From assembly GCA_034002905.1 (NCBI GenBank), contig JAVEZQ010000004.1, forward strand, positions 62,001-126,000: 64,000 nucleotides of DNA. The letters are read 5' to 3'. The stretch comes from UBA8914 sp034002905. GTDB lineage: Bacteria > Pseudomonadota > Alphaproteobacteria > UBA9219. The notes below the pieces were generated by a model. It was not told where the DNA came from, did not search any database, and saw only the letters and a program-made list of their open reading frames with translations. Both the position numbers and the translations under genes were made by a program. This document shows positions 24,528 to 33,630 of this stretch, in pieces. The number at the start of each line of letters is the position of its first letter. Within the stretch, counting starts at the first letter, position 1.

Positions 24528-27377
24528 TTAGTGTGCCTTGGCCCAATTAGGGGCATGGCCTGCCTCGGCGATCAAGGGGACGCGCAGGGTCAGGACGGGC
24601 TTGGGTGCCGCCTCCATGATCGAGCGTACAAGAGTCGCCGTTGCTTCAAGTTCATTTAGGGGCACTTCAAAGATCAGCTCGTCATGAACCTGTAATAACA
24701 AATCGGCGCTCAGCTTGTTGTCGTGGAGCGCGGGCGGGATGCGGATCATGGCGCGCTTCATGATATCGGCGGCTGTTCCCTGTAATGGGGCGTTGATGGC
24801 TTGCCGTTCAGCGCCGCTGCGGCGGGCGTGGTTCTTGTCGTTGATGCCTTGGATATGAATGCGGCGGCCAAAGAGCGTTTCGACATAGCCATGAGCGCGG
24901 GCAAAGGTTTTTGTGGCCTCCATCCAGTCGCGCAGCTCGTGAAAGCGATCCAGATAGGCGGTGATGAATTGATTGGCTTCGCCGGGTGTGCAGCCCAATT
25001 GTTTGGCAAGGCCAAAACCGCTGATGCCATAGATGATGCCGAAATTGATCGCCTTGGCGAGGCGTCGTTTCTCTGGCGTCATGTCTTTCATCGGAATGTT
25101 AAAAACCTGCGACGCGGTGAGGGCGTGGATGTCATCGCCTTCGGCAAAGGCCCCGATCAAGGCAGAAATCCCAGCAGCTTCGGCGGCGAGGCGAAGCTCG
25201 ATCTGCGAATAATCGACGGAGAGCAACTCGCACCCTTCTTTAGCGATGAAAGCTTGGCGAATAGCGCGCCCTTCCTCGGTGCGGATGGGAATATTTTGCA
25301 GGTTCGGGTCGGTGGAGGAAAGGCGCCCTGTCGCCGCGCCTATTAAAGAGAAGGATGTGTGGATGCGCCCCGTCTTGGGGTTGATCTGTTCGGGTAGTGC
25401 GTCGGTATAGGTGCTTTTCAGTTTGGATAGGCCGCGCCAGTCCAATACTTTCGCAACGATCTCGTGGCCCTGTTCAGCCAGCGGTTCTAGTACATCAACG
25501 CTGGTTGATGGCGCGCCGCTTTTGCCCTTCGCACTTGTCGGCAGACCCATTTCATTAAACAAGACTTCTGCGAGCTGCTTGGGCGACGCGACGTTAAATG
25601 AATGTCCTGCCAGTTTATAAATCTCTTCTTCCCGTTTTTGCAGACGAACGGCAAGATTCTGGCTTTGTGTGCGCAGGACAACTGGATCGACGAGCACGCC
25701 CTTTTGTTCCATTGCCGCGACGACGCTGACGAGCGGGCGTTCGATCCGCTCATAGACGTGCATTAAATGTTCGCGCACCAGTTGGGGTTTGAGGGTCAGC
25801 CACAGGCGCAGGGTAAAATCGGCATCTTCTGCGGCATAGGCCAAGGCTTGCTCAAGAGGTACGCGATCAAAGGTAATACGCTGGCGGCCAACCTTGGTCA
25901 CCTCGTCATAGGCGATCATCTTGTGTTGAAAGTGGCGCTCTGCCAGCTCGTCGAGGCCATGGCCATGTGCCCCCGCGCCCAGCACATAGGACATCAGCAT
26001 CGTGTCGTCATAATTGGCGATGGAAAGGCCGTGCTGCGCGAGCACCTGCCAATCATACTTCATATTATGTGCGATCTTGATCACGGACGGATCGGCCAAA
26101 AGCGGCTTCAGGATACTGATAAAATCGGACAGTTTCATCTGGGGGGGCGCTTTGGGGGCGGCAAAAACGAAGCCACCATCATCCGCAGGCGCGGTGTCGG
26201 GATCGATGTGTCCCAGCGGAATATAACAAGCCTTGCCGGGCGTGAGCGCGAGTGAAGCGCCGATCAGCTTGGCACGGCTGGGTGTTAGGGAATCCGTTTC
26301 TGTATCGATGGCGACATAACCTTGATCAAGGGCCGCCGTCACCCAGCGTTGTAAGGCTTGTGCGTCTTGGATCAGTTCATAGGCGCAAGCTATCGTGTCG
26401 TCGAGCTGTGGCGTGTTTTCGATAATGGTTGGCTGGCGCGTTGTCTCGGCGACAGGTTTCATACTGGGAAGCTTGGGCGTTTCGGCGGGGATTTCGCCAT
26501 TCTTCTGGAAACGGGTGAGGAGGGATTTGAACTCTTGCTCCTGCAAAAAGGCCAGAAGTTCTTCATTATGGTTAGCGCGGCGAACGAGTGTTTCGATTGC
26601 GGCTGGAAGGGGCGCGTGATCATCAAGGGTCACGAGTTGTTTCGAGATGCGCGCCAGCTCGGCATTTTCGATCAGCTTTTCGCGTCGTTTGGGCTGTTTG
26701 ATTTCCGATGCGCGATCAAGAAGTGTTTCAAGCGATCCATATTCGTTGATTAGCTCGGCCGCTGTTTTGATCCCGATGCCGGGTACGCCGGGGACGTTGT
26801 CGCTACTATCTCCCGCTAAAGCCTGCACATCCACAACCTTGTCTGGTGTAACGCCAAACTTGGCCAAGACCTCTGCTTCGCCAATGGGGATATTCTTCAT
26901 CGGGTCGTACAGTTCGACACGCGGGCGGACAAGCTGCATCAAATCCTTGTCGGCGGACACAACGCGCACATTAAACCCTTGCTCAACTCCTTCACGGGCA
27001 TAGGCGGCAATCAGATCGTCGGCTTCATAATTGGGCAGCTCCAGCGCCGGAATGCCAAAAGCCTTGGTTGCCTGTCGGATCAGGGGGAACTGTGGGATCA
27101 GATCTTCAGGCGGTTCAGGGCGATGCGCCTTGTAGTCCGAATAAATTTCGTTGCGGAATGTTTTGCGGGCTGCATCAAAGATAACGGCGATATGATAGGC
27201 GCCCAAATCCATCAAAAGCTTTTGTAACATGGCACAAAAACCGTAAACGGCGTTGATAGGCGTACCGTCGCGCCGTGTCATGGGGGGAAGGGCGTGATAA
27301 GCGCGGAAAATATAGCCCGATCCATCAATAAGATAGAGAATTTTGTCGTCGGCGGTGAGATCAGTCTTTTTTGTCAT
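24528..27377 (-). CDS. polA: DNA polymerase I
   Basis: PolA fills gaps and removes RNA primers in replication and repair. This 949-residue protein is full length with all three domains. Residues 1-300 form the 5'-3' exonuclease (LIDGSGYIFRAYHALPPM, NYEADDLIA, SADKDLMQL, GDSSDNVPGVPGIGIKTA). Residues about 350-550 form a proofreading exonuclease that looks intact (VAIDTETDSL; HNMKYDWQVL; YAAEDADFTLRL). The C-terminal polymerase carries ATGRLSSTDPNLQNIPIR, SVDYSQIELR, KRRLAKAINFGIIYG and LLQVHDELIFE. I start it at 27377 (MTKKTD), since the upstream extension to 27428 lacks homology. The gene diverges from the ABC ATPase gene. Confidence 0.97.
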   Translation of the reverse strand: MTKKTDLTADDKILYLIDGSGYIFRAYHALPPMTRRDGTPINAVYGFCAMLQKLLMDLGAYHIAVIFDAARKTFRNEIYSDYKAHRPEPPEDLIPQFPLIRQATKAFGIPALELPNYEADDLIAAYAREGVEQGFNVRVVSADKDLMQLVRPRVELYDPMKNIPIGEAEVLAKFGVTPDKVVDVQALAGDSSDNVPGVPGIGIKTAAELINEYGSLETLLDRASEIKQPKRREKLIENAELARISKQLVTLDDHAPLPAAIETLVRRANHNEELLAFLQEQEFKSLLTRFQKNGEIPAETPKLPSMKPVAETTRQPTIIENTPQLDDTIACAYELIQDAQALQRWVTAALDQGYVAIDTETDSLTPSRAKLIGASLALTPGKACYIPLGHIDPDTAPADDGGFVFAAPKAPPQMKLSDFISILKPLLADPSVIKIAHNMKYDWQVLAQHGLSIANYDDTMLMSYVLGAGAHGHGLDELAERHFQHKMIAYDEVTKVGRQRITFDRVPLEQALAYAAEDADFTLRLWLTLKPQLVREHLMHVYERIERPLVSVVAAMEQKGVLVDPVVLRTQSQNLAVRLQKREEEIYKLAGHSFNVASPKQLAEVLFNEMGLPTSAKGKSGAPSTSVDVLEPLAEQGHEIVAKVLDWRGLSKLKSTYTDALPEQINPKTGRIHTSFSLIGAATGRLSSTDPNLQNIPIRTEEGRAIRQAFIAKEGCELLSVDYSQIELRLAAEAAGISALIGAFAEGDDIHALTASQVFNIPMKDMTPEKRRLAKAINFGIIYGISGFGLAKQLGCTPGEANQFITAYLDRFHELRDWMEATKTFARAHGYVETLFGRRIHIQGINDKNHARRSGAERQAINAPLQGTAADIMKRAMIRIPPALHDNKLSADLLLQVHDELIFEVPLNELEATATLVRSIMEAAPKPVLTLRVPLIAEAGHAPNWAKAH

Positions 27378-27448
27378 CAGGGGTCTTTCATGCGGGCCCG
27401 TTTTGGGTATATAGATGAAGGGTAACACATTTTCAGGCGGTTTTGTCT

Positions 27449-28423
27449 ATGTTCAAACGAGAGCTCCCAGCTGAGGCCGAAGAGCCAGTTCTGCCCGATA
27501 ACGCGATTGAAATACGCAAATTGTGCAAGGCTTATCCGGCGACCAAGCGACGACCGGAGCTGATGGCGTTGGATGATGTTGATCTTGTCGTCCCGCGCGG
27601 GAGTTTGTTTGGTCTTTTGGGGCCGAATGGGGCGGGTAAATCAACCCTGATCAATATTCTGGCCAATGTCGTTGTGAAATCCAGCGGCGATGTGCGGATA
27701 TGGGATATTGATTTGGAGGAACAGCCGCGCCGTGCCGCACGGGCTATCGGTATCGTACCGCAGGAACTTAACTTTGATCCTTTTTTTACGGCGCGTGAAT
27801 TGCTGGATAGTCAGGCGGGGCTTTATGGCGTGCCGCGCCGCGAGCGCATAACCGATGAGTTGCTGGATATGCTGGAGCTTGCCGATGTTGCCGATGTCTC
27901 GACGCGCAATCTGTCCGGCGGCATGCGTCGGCGTTTGATGGTTGCCAAGTCGATGGTGCATCGTCCGCCTGTGCTTGTTTTGGATGAACCGACGGCAGGC
28001 GTCGATGTTGATTTACGCCATACGCTGTGGGAACAAATCCAAAAGCTGCGCAAAACGGGCACAACAATTTTGCTGACCACACATTATTTGGAAGAAGCTC
28101 AGGCGCTTTGCGATCAAATCGCAATCCTTCATATGGGGAAGATTGTGGCAAACGACACGATGGAGAATCTTTTGCAGCGTCTGGATAACAAGAGCTTTGT
28201 CGTGACTGTGGATCGCGATTTAAACGATGTCCCGCCAAATCTGCGGCCCCATGGCTGGGTGCTGGAGGGCAAACGCAAGCTTAAGCTTCCCTCTCGCCCG
28301 ACCAAAATGTCTTTGGGCCAGATGCTGCTGAGTGTTCAGGTCAACGGGCTTAACGTGATGGATATTGTGACGCAGGAAACGGATCTGGAAGATGTTTTCC
28401 TGCAAATCACCAAAAGCGCCTAA
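27449..28423 (+). CDS. ABC transporter ATP-binding protein (YadG/DrrA-like), no adjacent permease
   Basis: This 324-residue ABC ATPase of the ABC-2 exporter class has Walker A (GPNGAGKSTL, near residue 58), a Q-loop (IVPQELNFDP), signature LSGGMRRRL near 152, Walker B LVLDEPTAGVD near 175, and switch histidine LLTTHYLEEA near 205. The C-terminal 90 residues form the accessory domain seen in YadG-like proteins. Such ATPases normally sit beside an ABC-2 permease such as YadH. Here the next gene is an acetyltransferase, so the partner must be encoded elsewhere. I start at ATG 27449; the frame also holds a TTG six bases upstream. Confidence 0.93.
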   Translation: MFKRELPAEAEEPVLPDNAIEIRKLCKAYPATKRRPELMALDDVDLVVPRGSLFGLLGPNGAGKSTLINILANVVVKSSGDVRIWDIDLEEQPRRAARAIGIVPQELNFDPFFTARELLDSQAGLYGVPRRERITDELLDMLELADVADVSTRNLSGGMRRRLMVAKSMVHRPPVLVLDEPTAGVDVDLRHTLWEQIQKLRKTGTTILLTTHYLEEAQALCDQIAILHMGKIVANDTMENLLQRLDNKSFVVTVDRDLNDVPPNLRPHGWVLEGKRKLKLPSRPTKMSLGQMLLSVQVNGLNVMDIVTQETDLEDVFLQITKSA

Positions 28424-28441
28424 AGAAAAGAAATTGGATTG

Positions 28442-29005
28442 ATGCTTTTTTTTGAAACCGAGCGTTTGCGCATTCGCACTTATGAAGAGCGAGATTGCCG
28501 CGATGTCACTGATTATCTCTCCACGTGGGCTGTGACGGGGCCGCTGGGCACACCGCCTTGGCCTTTTTTTGAAAAGGATGCGCGCGGTTTTCTTGTGCGA
28601 ATGCAGAAAACGTATGAAGCAAATGCTCCTGAGTTTTTTGTTATTGCGGATAAGGAGTCGGATAAGCTTCTTGGCGGAATAGGTGTTCATGATGAGCACA
28701 CCTTTGCGATCCGTAAAAATGTGGCTGAAGTCGGTTATTGGCTTGGGCTGCCCCATTGGCACGAGGGCTATTTGGCCGAGGCGATGCCTCCCTTGTTGAG
28801 GTATGTGTTTGACACGCGGCCCTTCAATCTATTAGTGGCAACAACGGACACGGACAATTATGCGTCCCAGCGCGTGTTGATGCGGATTGGTTTTATCTGT
28901 TATGGCCAGAAGGTGCCGCTTGAGCCGCCACAGCGCGGATCCAAAGAGCCAACCTATTGGGAGTTGGAAAAGGAAGAGTTCTTGGCAAAAGAGGGCGCGC
29001 CGTGA
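28442..29005 (+). CDS. GNAT family N-acetyltransferase (RimJ-like)
   Basis: This 187-residue protein belongs to the acetyltransferase_3 group of GNAT enzymes, which acetylate protein N-termini or small amines with acetyl-CoA. Visible are the opening ETERLRIRTYEERD, a GGIGVHDE strand, EVGYWLGLPHWHEGYLAEAM with the helix that binds CoA, and NYASQRVLMRIGFICYG, the typical C-terminal substrate region. The ATG at 28442 is preceded by an in-frame TTG. The stop overlaps the start of the MutT gene as GTGA, so the two are translationally coupled. Confidence 0.9.
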   Translation: MLFFETERLRIRTYEERDCRDVTDYLSTWAVTGPLGTPPWPFFEKDARGFLVRMQKTYEANAPEFFVIADKESDKLLGGIGVHDEHTFAIRKNVAEVGYWLGLPHWHEGYLAEAMPPLLRYVFDTRPFNLLVATTDTDNYASQRVLMRIGFICYGQKVPLEPPQRGSKEPTYWELEKEEFLAKEGAP

Positions 29006-29406
29006 CCAAGCCCATTCTTTTTGTGGTTGCTGTTGCGTTGGTGGATCAAGACCATCGCGTTCTTTTGGCGCAGCGTCCGGCGGGTAAGGATATGGCTGGT
29101 TTGTGGGAGTTTCCGGGCGGCAAAGTTCATCAGGACGAAACACCGGAAGAAGCCCTCTGTCGCGAGATTAAGGAGGAGCTGGCGCTTGACTTGTCGCCGA
29201 CGGATTTAACACCGCTCACCTTTGCTTCACATGTGTATGAACGGTTCCATTTGTTTATGCCGCTTTATGTGTGCTGGAATTGGCGCGGCATTTTAATCCC
29301 GCAAGAAGGACAAGCGGTTGTCTGGGCTGCACAGAACGAACTTGAAAACTATGCGATGCCGCCTGCCGATGGCCCTCTTATCGCCGCCTTGAAAGGCGTG
29401 ATATAA
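29002..29406 (+). CDS. Nudix hydrolase, MutT-like 8-oxo-dGTP diphosphatase
   Basis: This 134-residue enzyme probably removes oxidised nucleotides such as 8-oxo-dGTP. The Nudix box is complete: GGKVHQDETPEEALCREIKEEL has the G-x5-E-x7-REUxEE pattern. The context LLAQRPAGKDMAGLWEFPGG is typical of MutT. The gene starts at a GTG that overlaps the acetyltransferase stop; the frame is open further upstream to 28957, but that part lies within the neighbour. It converges with folK, two bases apart. Narrower substrate assignment is inference. Confidence 0.92.
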   Translation: MTKPILFVVAVALVDQDHRVLLAQRPAGKDMAGLWEFPGGKVHQDETPEEALCREIKEELALDLSPTDLTPLTFASHVYERFHLFMPLYVCWNWRGILIPQEGQAVVWAAQNELENYAMPPADGPLIAALKGVI

Positions 29407-29408
29407 GT

Positions 29409-29933
29409 TTATAAAGAAGCTCTTTCGCACAGATTGCCTTGACGCCGCGAAACGCCGCCTTGCGGTAGTTCACTATACAGTGTTTCCACATTTTTCTTTA
29501 AGACGGGATGGACCCATTCCGGCGCGATATCCATAAGGGGCCTTAGAACAAACAGGCGTTCCTGCACCCCCGGATGGGGAATAGAAAGATCAAGCGTGTG
29601 AAGGACGATATCATCGTAAAAAAGAATATCGATATCGATTGTGCGCGGTCCGAAGCGAAAGGTTGGTTTGCGCCCCAACTCAATCTCAAGATCTTTAACA
29701 GTGTAGAGCAACCCCAAGGGGTCAAGCCTTGTCCATCCGCGCACGGCGGCGTTGAGGAAAAGGGGTTGGTCGGTCGGACAGACATCGATGGTTTCATAGA
29801 CGCCCGATGTTTCCGTGATCTCGACAAAGGGGGCTAGTGCGACGACGGCGGCACGAAGAAAGGAAAGTCTGTCCCCAATATTTCCCCCAAGGCCCAAAAG
29901 AACCTCGTGCTTTGCCTTGTCTTGTTCACTCAT
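29409..29933 (-). CDS. folK: 2-amino-4-hydroxy-6-hydroxymethyldihydropteridine pyrophosphokinase
   Basis: FolK transfers pyrophosphate from ATP to hydroxymethyl-dihydropterin in folate synthesis. The 174-residue protein shows GLGGNIGDRLSFLRAAV near residue 15, TSGVYETID (family: SSxYET), FLNAAVRGWT near residue 60, and RFGPRTIDIDILFYDD near residue 95, followed by IPHPGVQERLFVLRPLMDIAP. All are typical. In many Alphaproteobacteria folK follows folP; here it stands alone, converging with mutT. Confidence 0.96.
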   Translation of the reverse strand: MSEQDKAKHEVLLGLGGNIGDRLSFLRAAVVALAPFVEITETSGVYETIDVCPTDQPLFLNAAVRGWTRLDPLGLLYTVKDLEIELGRKPTFRFGPRTIDIDILFYDDIVLHTLDLSIPHPGVQERLFVLRPLMDIAPEWVHPVLKKNVETLYSELPQGGVSRRQGNLCERASL

Positions 29934-30028
29934 TCTCTTTCTTTCACTTTAAAATACGGGGGTTATGCGCGTCATGATGCCCACAAGGCTTTTATAAAGC
30001 AAATCCCCCGCATGCGAAAGCTCAATTG

Positions 30029-30781
30029 TTAGAACGGCATAATGACATCAAGCACTTGACTGCCATAGCGTGGTTGCTGGACGTCATGGAGCTGGCCGCG
30101 ACCGCCATAAGAGATGCGGGCTTCGGCAATTTGGTCATAGCTGACGGTGTTTTCGGCGCTGATATCTTCTGGGCGGATGACGCCGGTGATAAGCAATTCG
30201 CGCAGATCATAATTCACGTTAATTTGCTGGCGGCCCGCGAGAACAAGATTGCCGTTGGGCAAAACCTGCGTGATCGTGGCGGCGACGCGCAAATTGATTT
30301 TCTCGGAGCGGTCCACTGTGCCTTTGCCCGCATTGGACAGGTTGCTGCCGGTCGCAACGAGGTTTTCAGGCGACAGGGCTTCGGGCAGAACCTTGGTTAG
30401 CTGGGATTCAACGCCGAACAGGTTCGTAATGTTGGCATCTTCGGAATTGTTGCGCGAACGCTTTGTTTCGTTGGATATCTCGGCTTTTTCATCAATGCTG
30501 ATGATTACCGTCAAAATATCGCCTACGCGTCCCGCGCGCTGGTCACGGAAAAAGGCGCGTGATCCCGTGCGCCACAAGGAATTGGGTTGCCGTTCACCGA
30601 CTTCTGGTGCGGGCATCGGCATATGAACAGGGGCTCTGCCGGGAATGGGCGAAGGATCTTGAACGGCGGCAAGCTTTGGCGCACCGCCAATTTCGTCAAG
30701 ACGCGAAAGAGTGTTACAGCCAGACAGAAGTGCTAGCGCGACGAGAATCGATGTTGAGCGGAGGAAAGGCGATGGTAACAT
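30029..30781 (-). CDS. flgH: Flagellar L-ring lipoprotein FlgH
   Basis: FlgH forms the outer-membrane L-ring around the flagellar rod. The 250-residue protein has a lipobox (LLSGC, Cys22). Conserved blocks follow: NSLWRTGSRAFFRDQRAGRVGDILTV, ISIDEKAEISNET, then GKGTVDRSEKINLRVAATITQVLPNGNLVLAG, then TGVIRPEDISAENTVSYDQIAEARISYGGRG. All are standard. It is the last gene of flgF-flgG-flgA-flgH on the minus strand, 39 bases after flgA. The closing tract GSQVLDVIMPF is also typical. Confidence 0.97.
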   Translation of the reverse strand: MLPSPFLRSTSILVALALLSGCNTLSRLDEIGGAPKLAAVQDPSPIPGRAPVHMPMPAPEVGERQPNSLWRTGSRAFFRDQRAGRVGDILTVIISIDEKAEISNETKRSRNNSEDANITNLFGVESQLTKVLPEALSPENLVATGSNLSNAGKGTVDRSEKINLRVAATITQVLPNGNLVLAGRQQINVNYDLRELLITGVIRPEDISAENTVSYDQIAEARISYGGRGQLHDVQQPRYGSQVLDVIMPF

Positions 30782-30820
30782 TAAGCGTCCTTGATCTACG
30801 GGTCTTTATCGATACTCTTT

Positions 30821-31780
30821 CTATTCGGCCGAGGCAAGGTTGCCAAGCGTATCAACCCTGACGGCAACGGTGCCGTTGGATTCAACCTGTCCTTCGATGA
30901 TGCGGTTACTTTGAAGGTTCTTCACACGAACTGTTTCGCCCTTCACCCCATCCTGCAGCGCACGCCCCTGCACAGTGATTTGCATCAACGGCGTATGAAC
31001 TTTCATGGTTACGATCGAGCCGCGCAAAACAAGTCGGGGCTGGGCCAGATCGCGTGCGCGCAGCAAAAGCCCTGAACCCTGATCACGGCGAAGTTCTTGT
31101 CCGATAATATTTTCCGCTTGCAACAGAACATCGCTGCCCAATTGATCTTCGTTGACGGTGATCCATTCCAGATCGTTGGAGGAGACAATAGTGCCGCTGG
31201 ACAAGCGCTTGGACAAAACGGGGACTTGCCGTTTGACAACAACGCGACCGGTCAGGCTTTGCTTTACGGGCATGGGGCTCTTGGCCACAACAAGGTCTGT
31301 CCGAAAGCGCTTGCTTTGCTGGTCATAGGAAAAGTTTGTCAGGTCAAAGGTGGGCGCTTGATCGACCGGCAAGGCAATGGACAAGCTGCGATTATCAAGC
31401 AGGATCTCGTTTTGGGCGCTTGCATCCATTCCGGCGGCGACCAGCTTGTCCTTAATCGCATCACGAGCCATATCAAGCGTGACGTAATTGGCGGCTCGCG
31501 AGATTTCCGATCGATCCATGGCGCTTTGTGCTTGCCAATCGAGACGATATTGCTGCGCAAGGCGGGTAAGAATGCGCACATCATAGGTCACGCTTTTGCC
31601 AGGATCGGGAGCCAAAGCGATGTCCCGATCGATGTTGGCCGGAACGCCATCGAACACGTCGCTTAGACGAATGGCTGTGCCTTTGACCTCGGTAACGGGC
31701 TTCAGGACGACAAGGGCACCAGCCTGTGCCGAAGTCGTCCAAAGCATCGAAAGGAGAAGGAGCGCGATGACTTTTTTCAT
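30821..31780 (-). CDS. flgA: Flagellar P-ring assembly chaperone FlgA
   Basis: FlgA is a periplasmic chaperone for P-ring formation by FlgI. The 319-residue protein has a signal peptide (MKKVIALLLLSMLWTTSAQA). A SAF-type C-terminal half carries VPVLSKRLSSGTIVSSNDLEWITV, then IIGQELRRDQGSGLLLRARDLAQP. The terminal block RGSIVTMKVHTPLMQITVQGRALQDG matches the family. It is longer than enteric FlgA (about 220), as is usual in Alphaproteobacteria. It starts five bases after flgG. No flgI is seen in this cluster, so flgI must be elsewhere. Confidence 0.94.
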   Translation of the reverse strand: MKKVIALLLLSMLWTTSAQAGALVVLKPVTEVKGTAIRLSDVFDGVPANIDRDIALAPDPGKSVTYDVRILTRLAQQYRLDWQAQSAMDRSEISRAANYVTLDMARDAIKDKLVAAGMDASAQNEILLDNRSLSIALPVDQAPTFDLTNFSYDQQSKRFRTDLVVAKSPMPVKQSLTGRVVVKRQVPVLSKRLSSGTIVSSNDLEWITVNEDQLGSDVLLQAENIIGQELRRDQGSGLLLRARDLAQPRLVLRGSIVTMKVHTPLMQITVQGRALQDGVKGETVRVKNLQSNRIIEGQVESNGTVAVRVDTLGNLASAE

Positions 31781-31785
31781 CTATA

Positions 31786-32571
31786 TTACCTCAGCTGGCT
31801 GACAGTGGTGAGCATATCGTCGGCTGTTTTGATAACGCGTGAGTTCATTTCATAGGCACGTTGCGCGGTGATCAGGCCCGTAATTTCCGACACGACATTG
31901 ACGTTGGAGCTTTCGACGGACCCTTGGATCAGCGAGCCAAAGCCGGCCGATTGGGGGTTGCCTGTGATGGGGGAGCCGGAAGCTGCCGTTTCTTTCAGCA
32001 AATTGTCGCCAATAGCTTCAAGGCCGACGGGATTAATAAAGGCGGCGAGCTGAAGCTGGCCAAGGCTTTGTTCCCCTGTCTGCCCATCGATTGTGGCACT
32101 GACTTGACCCGAGGGGTTAATGGTGACCGATAAGGCGTTCGTCGGTACGGTGATGGTCGGCAACACCAAGAATCCATCAGGCGTGACGAGCTGCCCTGTT
32201 TCGTTGAGCTGCAAAGAGCCGGCACGGGTATAGGCCGTTGTGCCGTCGGGCATTTGGACTTGTAAAAAACCGCGTCCGTTGATGGCGACGTCATATTGGT
32301 TGTTGGTGACGGTCAGGTTGCCCTGTTCGTGGATGCGATAGGTGGCCACTGGTTTGACACCCAGACCGACCTGAAGACCCGAAGGAAGAAGCGTGCCCGT
32401 ATCGGACGAGGGCGAGCCAACACGCCGCAGATTTTCATACAACATGTCCTGAAACTCGGCGCGCGTGCGCTTAAAGCCCGTGGTCGAAATGTTGGCGATG
32501 TTGTTCGAGATAACTTCGACATTAAGCTGCTGGGCCTGCATGCCCGTTGCGCCGATACTTAGTGCTCTCAT
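31786..32571 (-). CDS. flgG: Flagellar distal rod protein FlgG
   Basis: FlgG builds the distal rod of the flagellum. The 261-residue length is exactly typical. The N-terminus MRALSIGATGMQAQQLNVEVISNNIANISTTGFKR-type block and the C-terminal VNVVSEITGLITAQRAYEMNSRVIKTADDML-type coiled region are clear; middle strands include GLQVGLGVKPVATYRI and NGRGFLQVQMPDG. The ATG has an AGGAGA ribosome site. It is separated from flgF by 24 bases and flgA starts five bases after its stop. Confidence 0.98.
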   Translation of the reverse strand: MRALSIGATGMQAQQLNVEVISNNIANISTTGFKRTRAEFQDMLYENLRRVGSPSSDTGTLLPSGLQVGLGVKPVATYRIHEQGNLTVTNNQYDVAINGRGFLQVQMPDGTTAYTRAGSLQLNETGQLVTPDGFLVLPTITVPTNALSVTINPSGQVSATIDGQTGEQSLGQLQLAAFINPVGLEAIGDNLLKETAASGSPITGNPQSAGFGSLIQGSVESSNVNVVSEITGLITAQRAYEMNSRVIKTADDMLTTVSQLR

Positions 32572-32595
32572 ACTCGTTCTCCTGTTTCTAAAACT

Positions 32596-33336
32596 TTATG
32601 CTGACGCCGAACCAAGCTTTTGCAATGCGCGGCTGAGGCGTTCATGTTCGTTTTCAAGTAAGTTTGCCACGCGCTGATAGGCGCGCGAGATTTCAATCAT
32701 GCGCGTCATTTCCTTGACGGCCTGTACATTGGATTGTTCGATGGCGCCCTGCACAACGCGGCTATCCGTTGAAACCTCGGGAACTTCATCCGTCGTGTAA
32801 AGGTTGTCGCCAACGGGTACAAGCGCTTGCTCTTCTGCAAACTTCATCACGCTGATCTTGCCGACCTGTGTGACGCCCGTGCCGGAACCTGACTTGGCCG
32901 TGATTGTCCCGTCCGAGCCGATCAGGATGTCTTGCGCATCGGACGGCAGCGTGATGGCCTGATTTCCATCGCCCAGAACTTTATCGCCTGCTGCAGTAAC
33001 AAGTTCGCCGTCGGTGTTCAGCTGAAAGCTGCCGGAACGGGTGTAGCGAATGCCTTCTTGAGTTTGGACGGGGATATAGCCTTCGCCCTGAACGGCAACG
33101 TCAAGTGGCCCCCCGGTTACCATTGTCGGGCCTTGTGAGGCATCGCGATAAGTGCCTGTGTCGATTGCGAAGTTAAAGATTTGTTTCGCTTCCGGACGCA
33201 CAAGATAGGTGTCAAACGCCACATTCTCGCGCTTGTAGCCGGTGGTGTTGACATTCGCGATATTGTTCGCGGTCACATCCATCACGCGGGCGAGCGAATC
33301 TTGGTAAGAGGTGAGAACGAGGCCTGCGCCTTGCAT
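32596..33336 (-). CDS. flgF: Flagellar proximal rod protein FlgF
   Basis: FlgF is part of the proximal rod. The protein, 246 residues from the chosen start, has the rod-protein N-terminus (LARVMDVTANNIANVNTTGYKR), the D1-domain phrases TGGPLDVAVQGEGYIPVQT and RYTRSGSFQLNTDGELV, and the C-terminal heptad region (GAIEQSNVQAVKEMTRMIEISRAY). I start at the ATG at 33336 because GGAG lies eight bases upstream; the in-frame GTG at 33345 overlaps that same GGAG. The 5' end is repeated beyond the gap (33462-33588), so the promoter region of this gene is the sequence after the gap. Confidence 0.95.
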   Translation of the reverse strand: MQGAGLVLTSYQDSLARVMDVTANNIANVNTTGYKRENVAFDTYLVRPEAKQIFNFAIDTGTYRDASQGPTMVTGGPLDVAVQGEGYIPVQTQEGIRYTRSGSFQLNTDGELVTAAGDKVLGDGNQAITLPSDAQDILIGSDGTITAKSGSGTGVTQVGKISVMKFAEEQALVPVGDNLYTTDEVPEVSTDSRVVQGAIEQSNVQAVKEMTRMIEISRAYQRVANLLENEHERLSRALQKLGSASA

Positions 33337-33588
33337 GAATGACACTCCATCAACAAAAAAANNNNNNNNNNNNNNNNNNNNNNNNNNNNNNNNNNNNNNN
33401 NNNNNNNNNNNNNNNNNNNNNNNNNNNNNNNNNNNNNNNNNNNNNNNNNNNNNNNNNNNNNGTAGCCGGTGGTGTTGACATTCGCGATATTGTTCGCGGT
33501 CACATCCATCACGCGGGCGAGCGAATCTTGGTAAGAGGTGAGAACGAGGCCTGCGCCTTGCATGAATGACACTCCATCAACAAAAAAA
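33235..33588. other. Scaffold join: 100 N flanked by an exact 127-bp duplication
   Basis: Bases 33235-33361 and 33462-33588 are identical and end exactly at the two borders of a run of 100 N (33362-33461). The first copy is the start of flgF plus its upstream 25 bases; the second is a cut-off copy of the same. A length of 127 ending precisely at both contig ends is what a de Bruijn assembler with k=127 leaves when adjacent contigs are not merged. The duplication and the gap are therefore most likely artefacts. Confidence 0.93.
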
Positions 33589-33630
33589 CAGAAGGGCTCT
33601 CATAAAGCGAGCGATCCTGCTGCAGAGTCT

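Noticed and set aside
33462..33563. Second partial flgF as a gene fragment or real repeat
   Set aside because: Identical 127 bases that end exactly at the N run; best explained as contig overlap.
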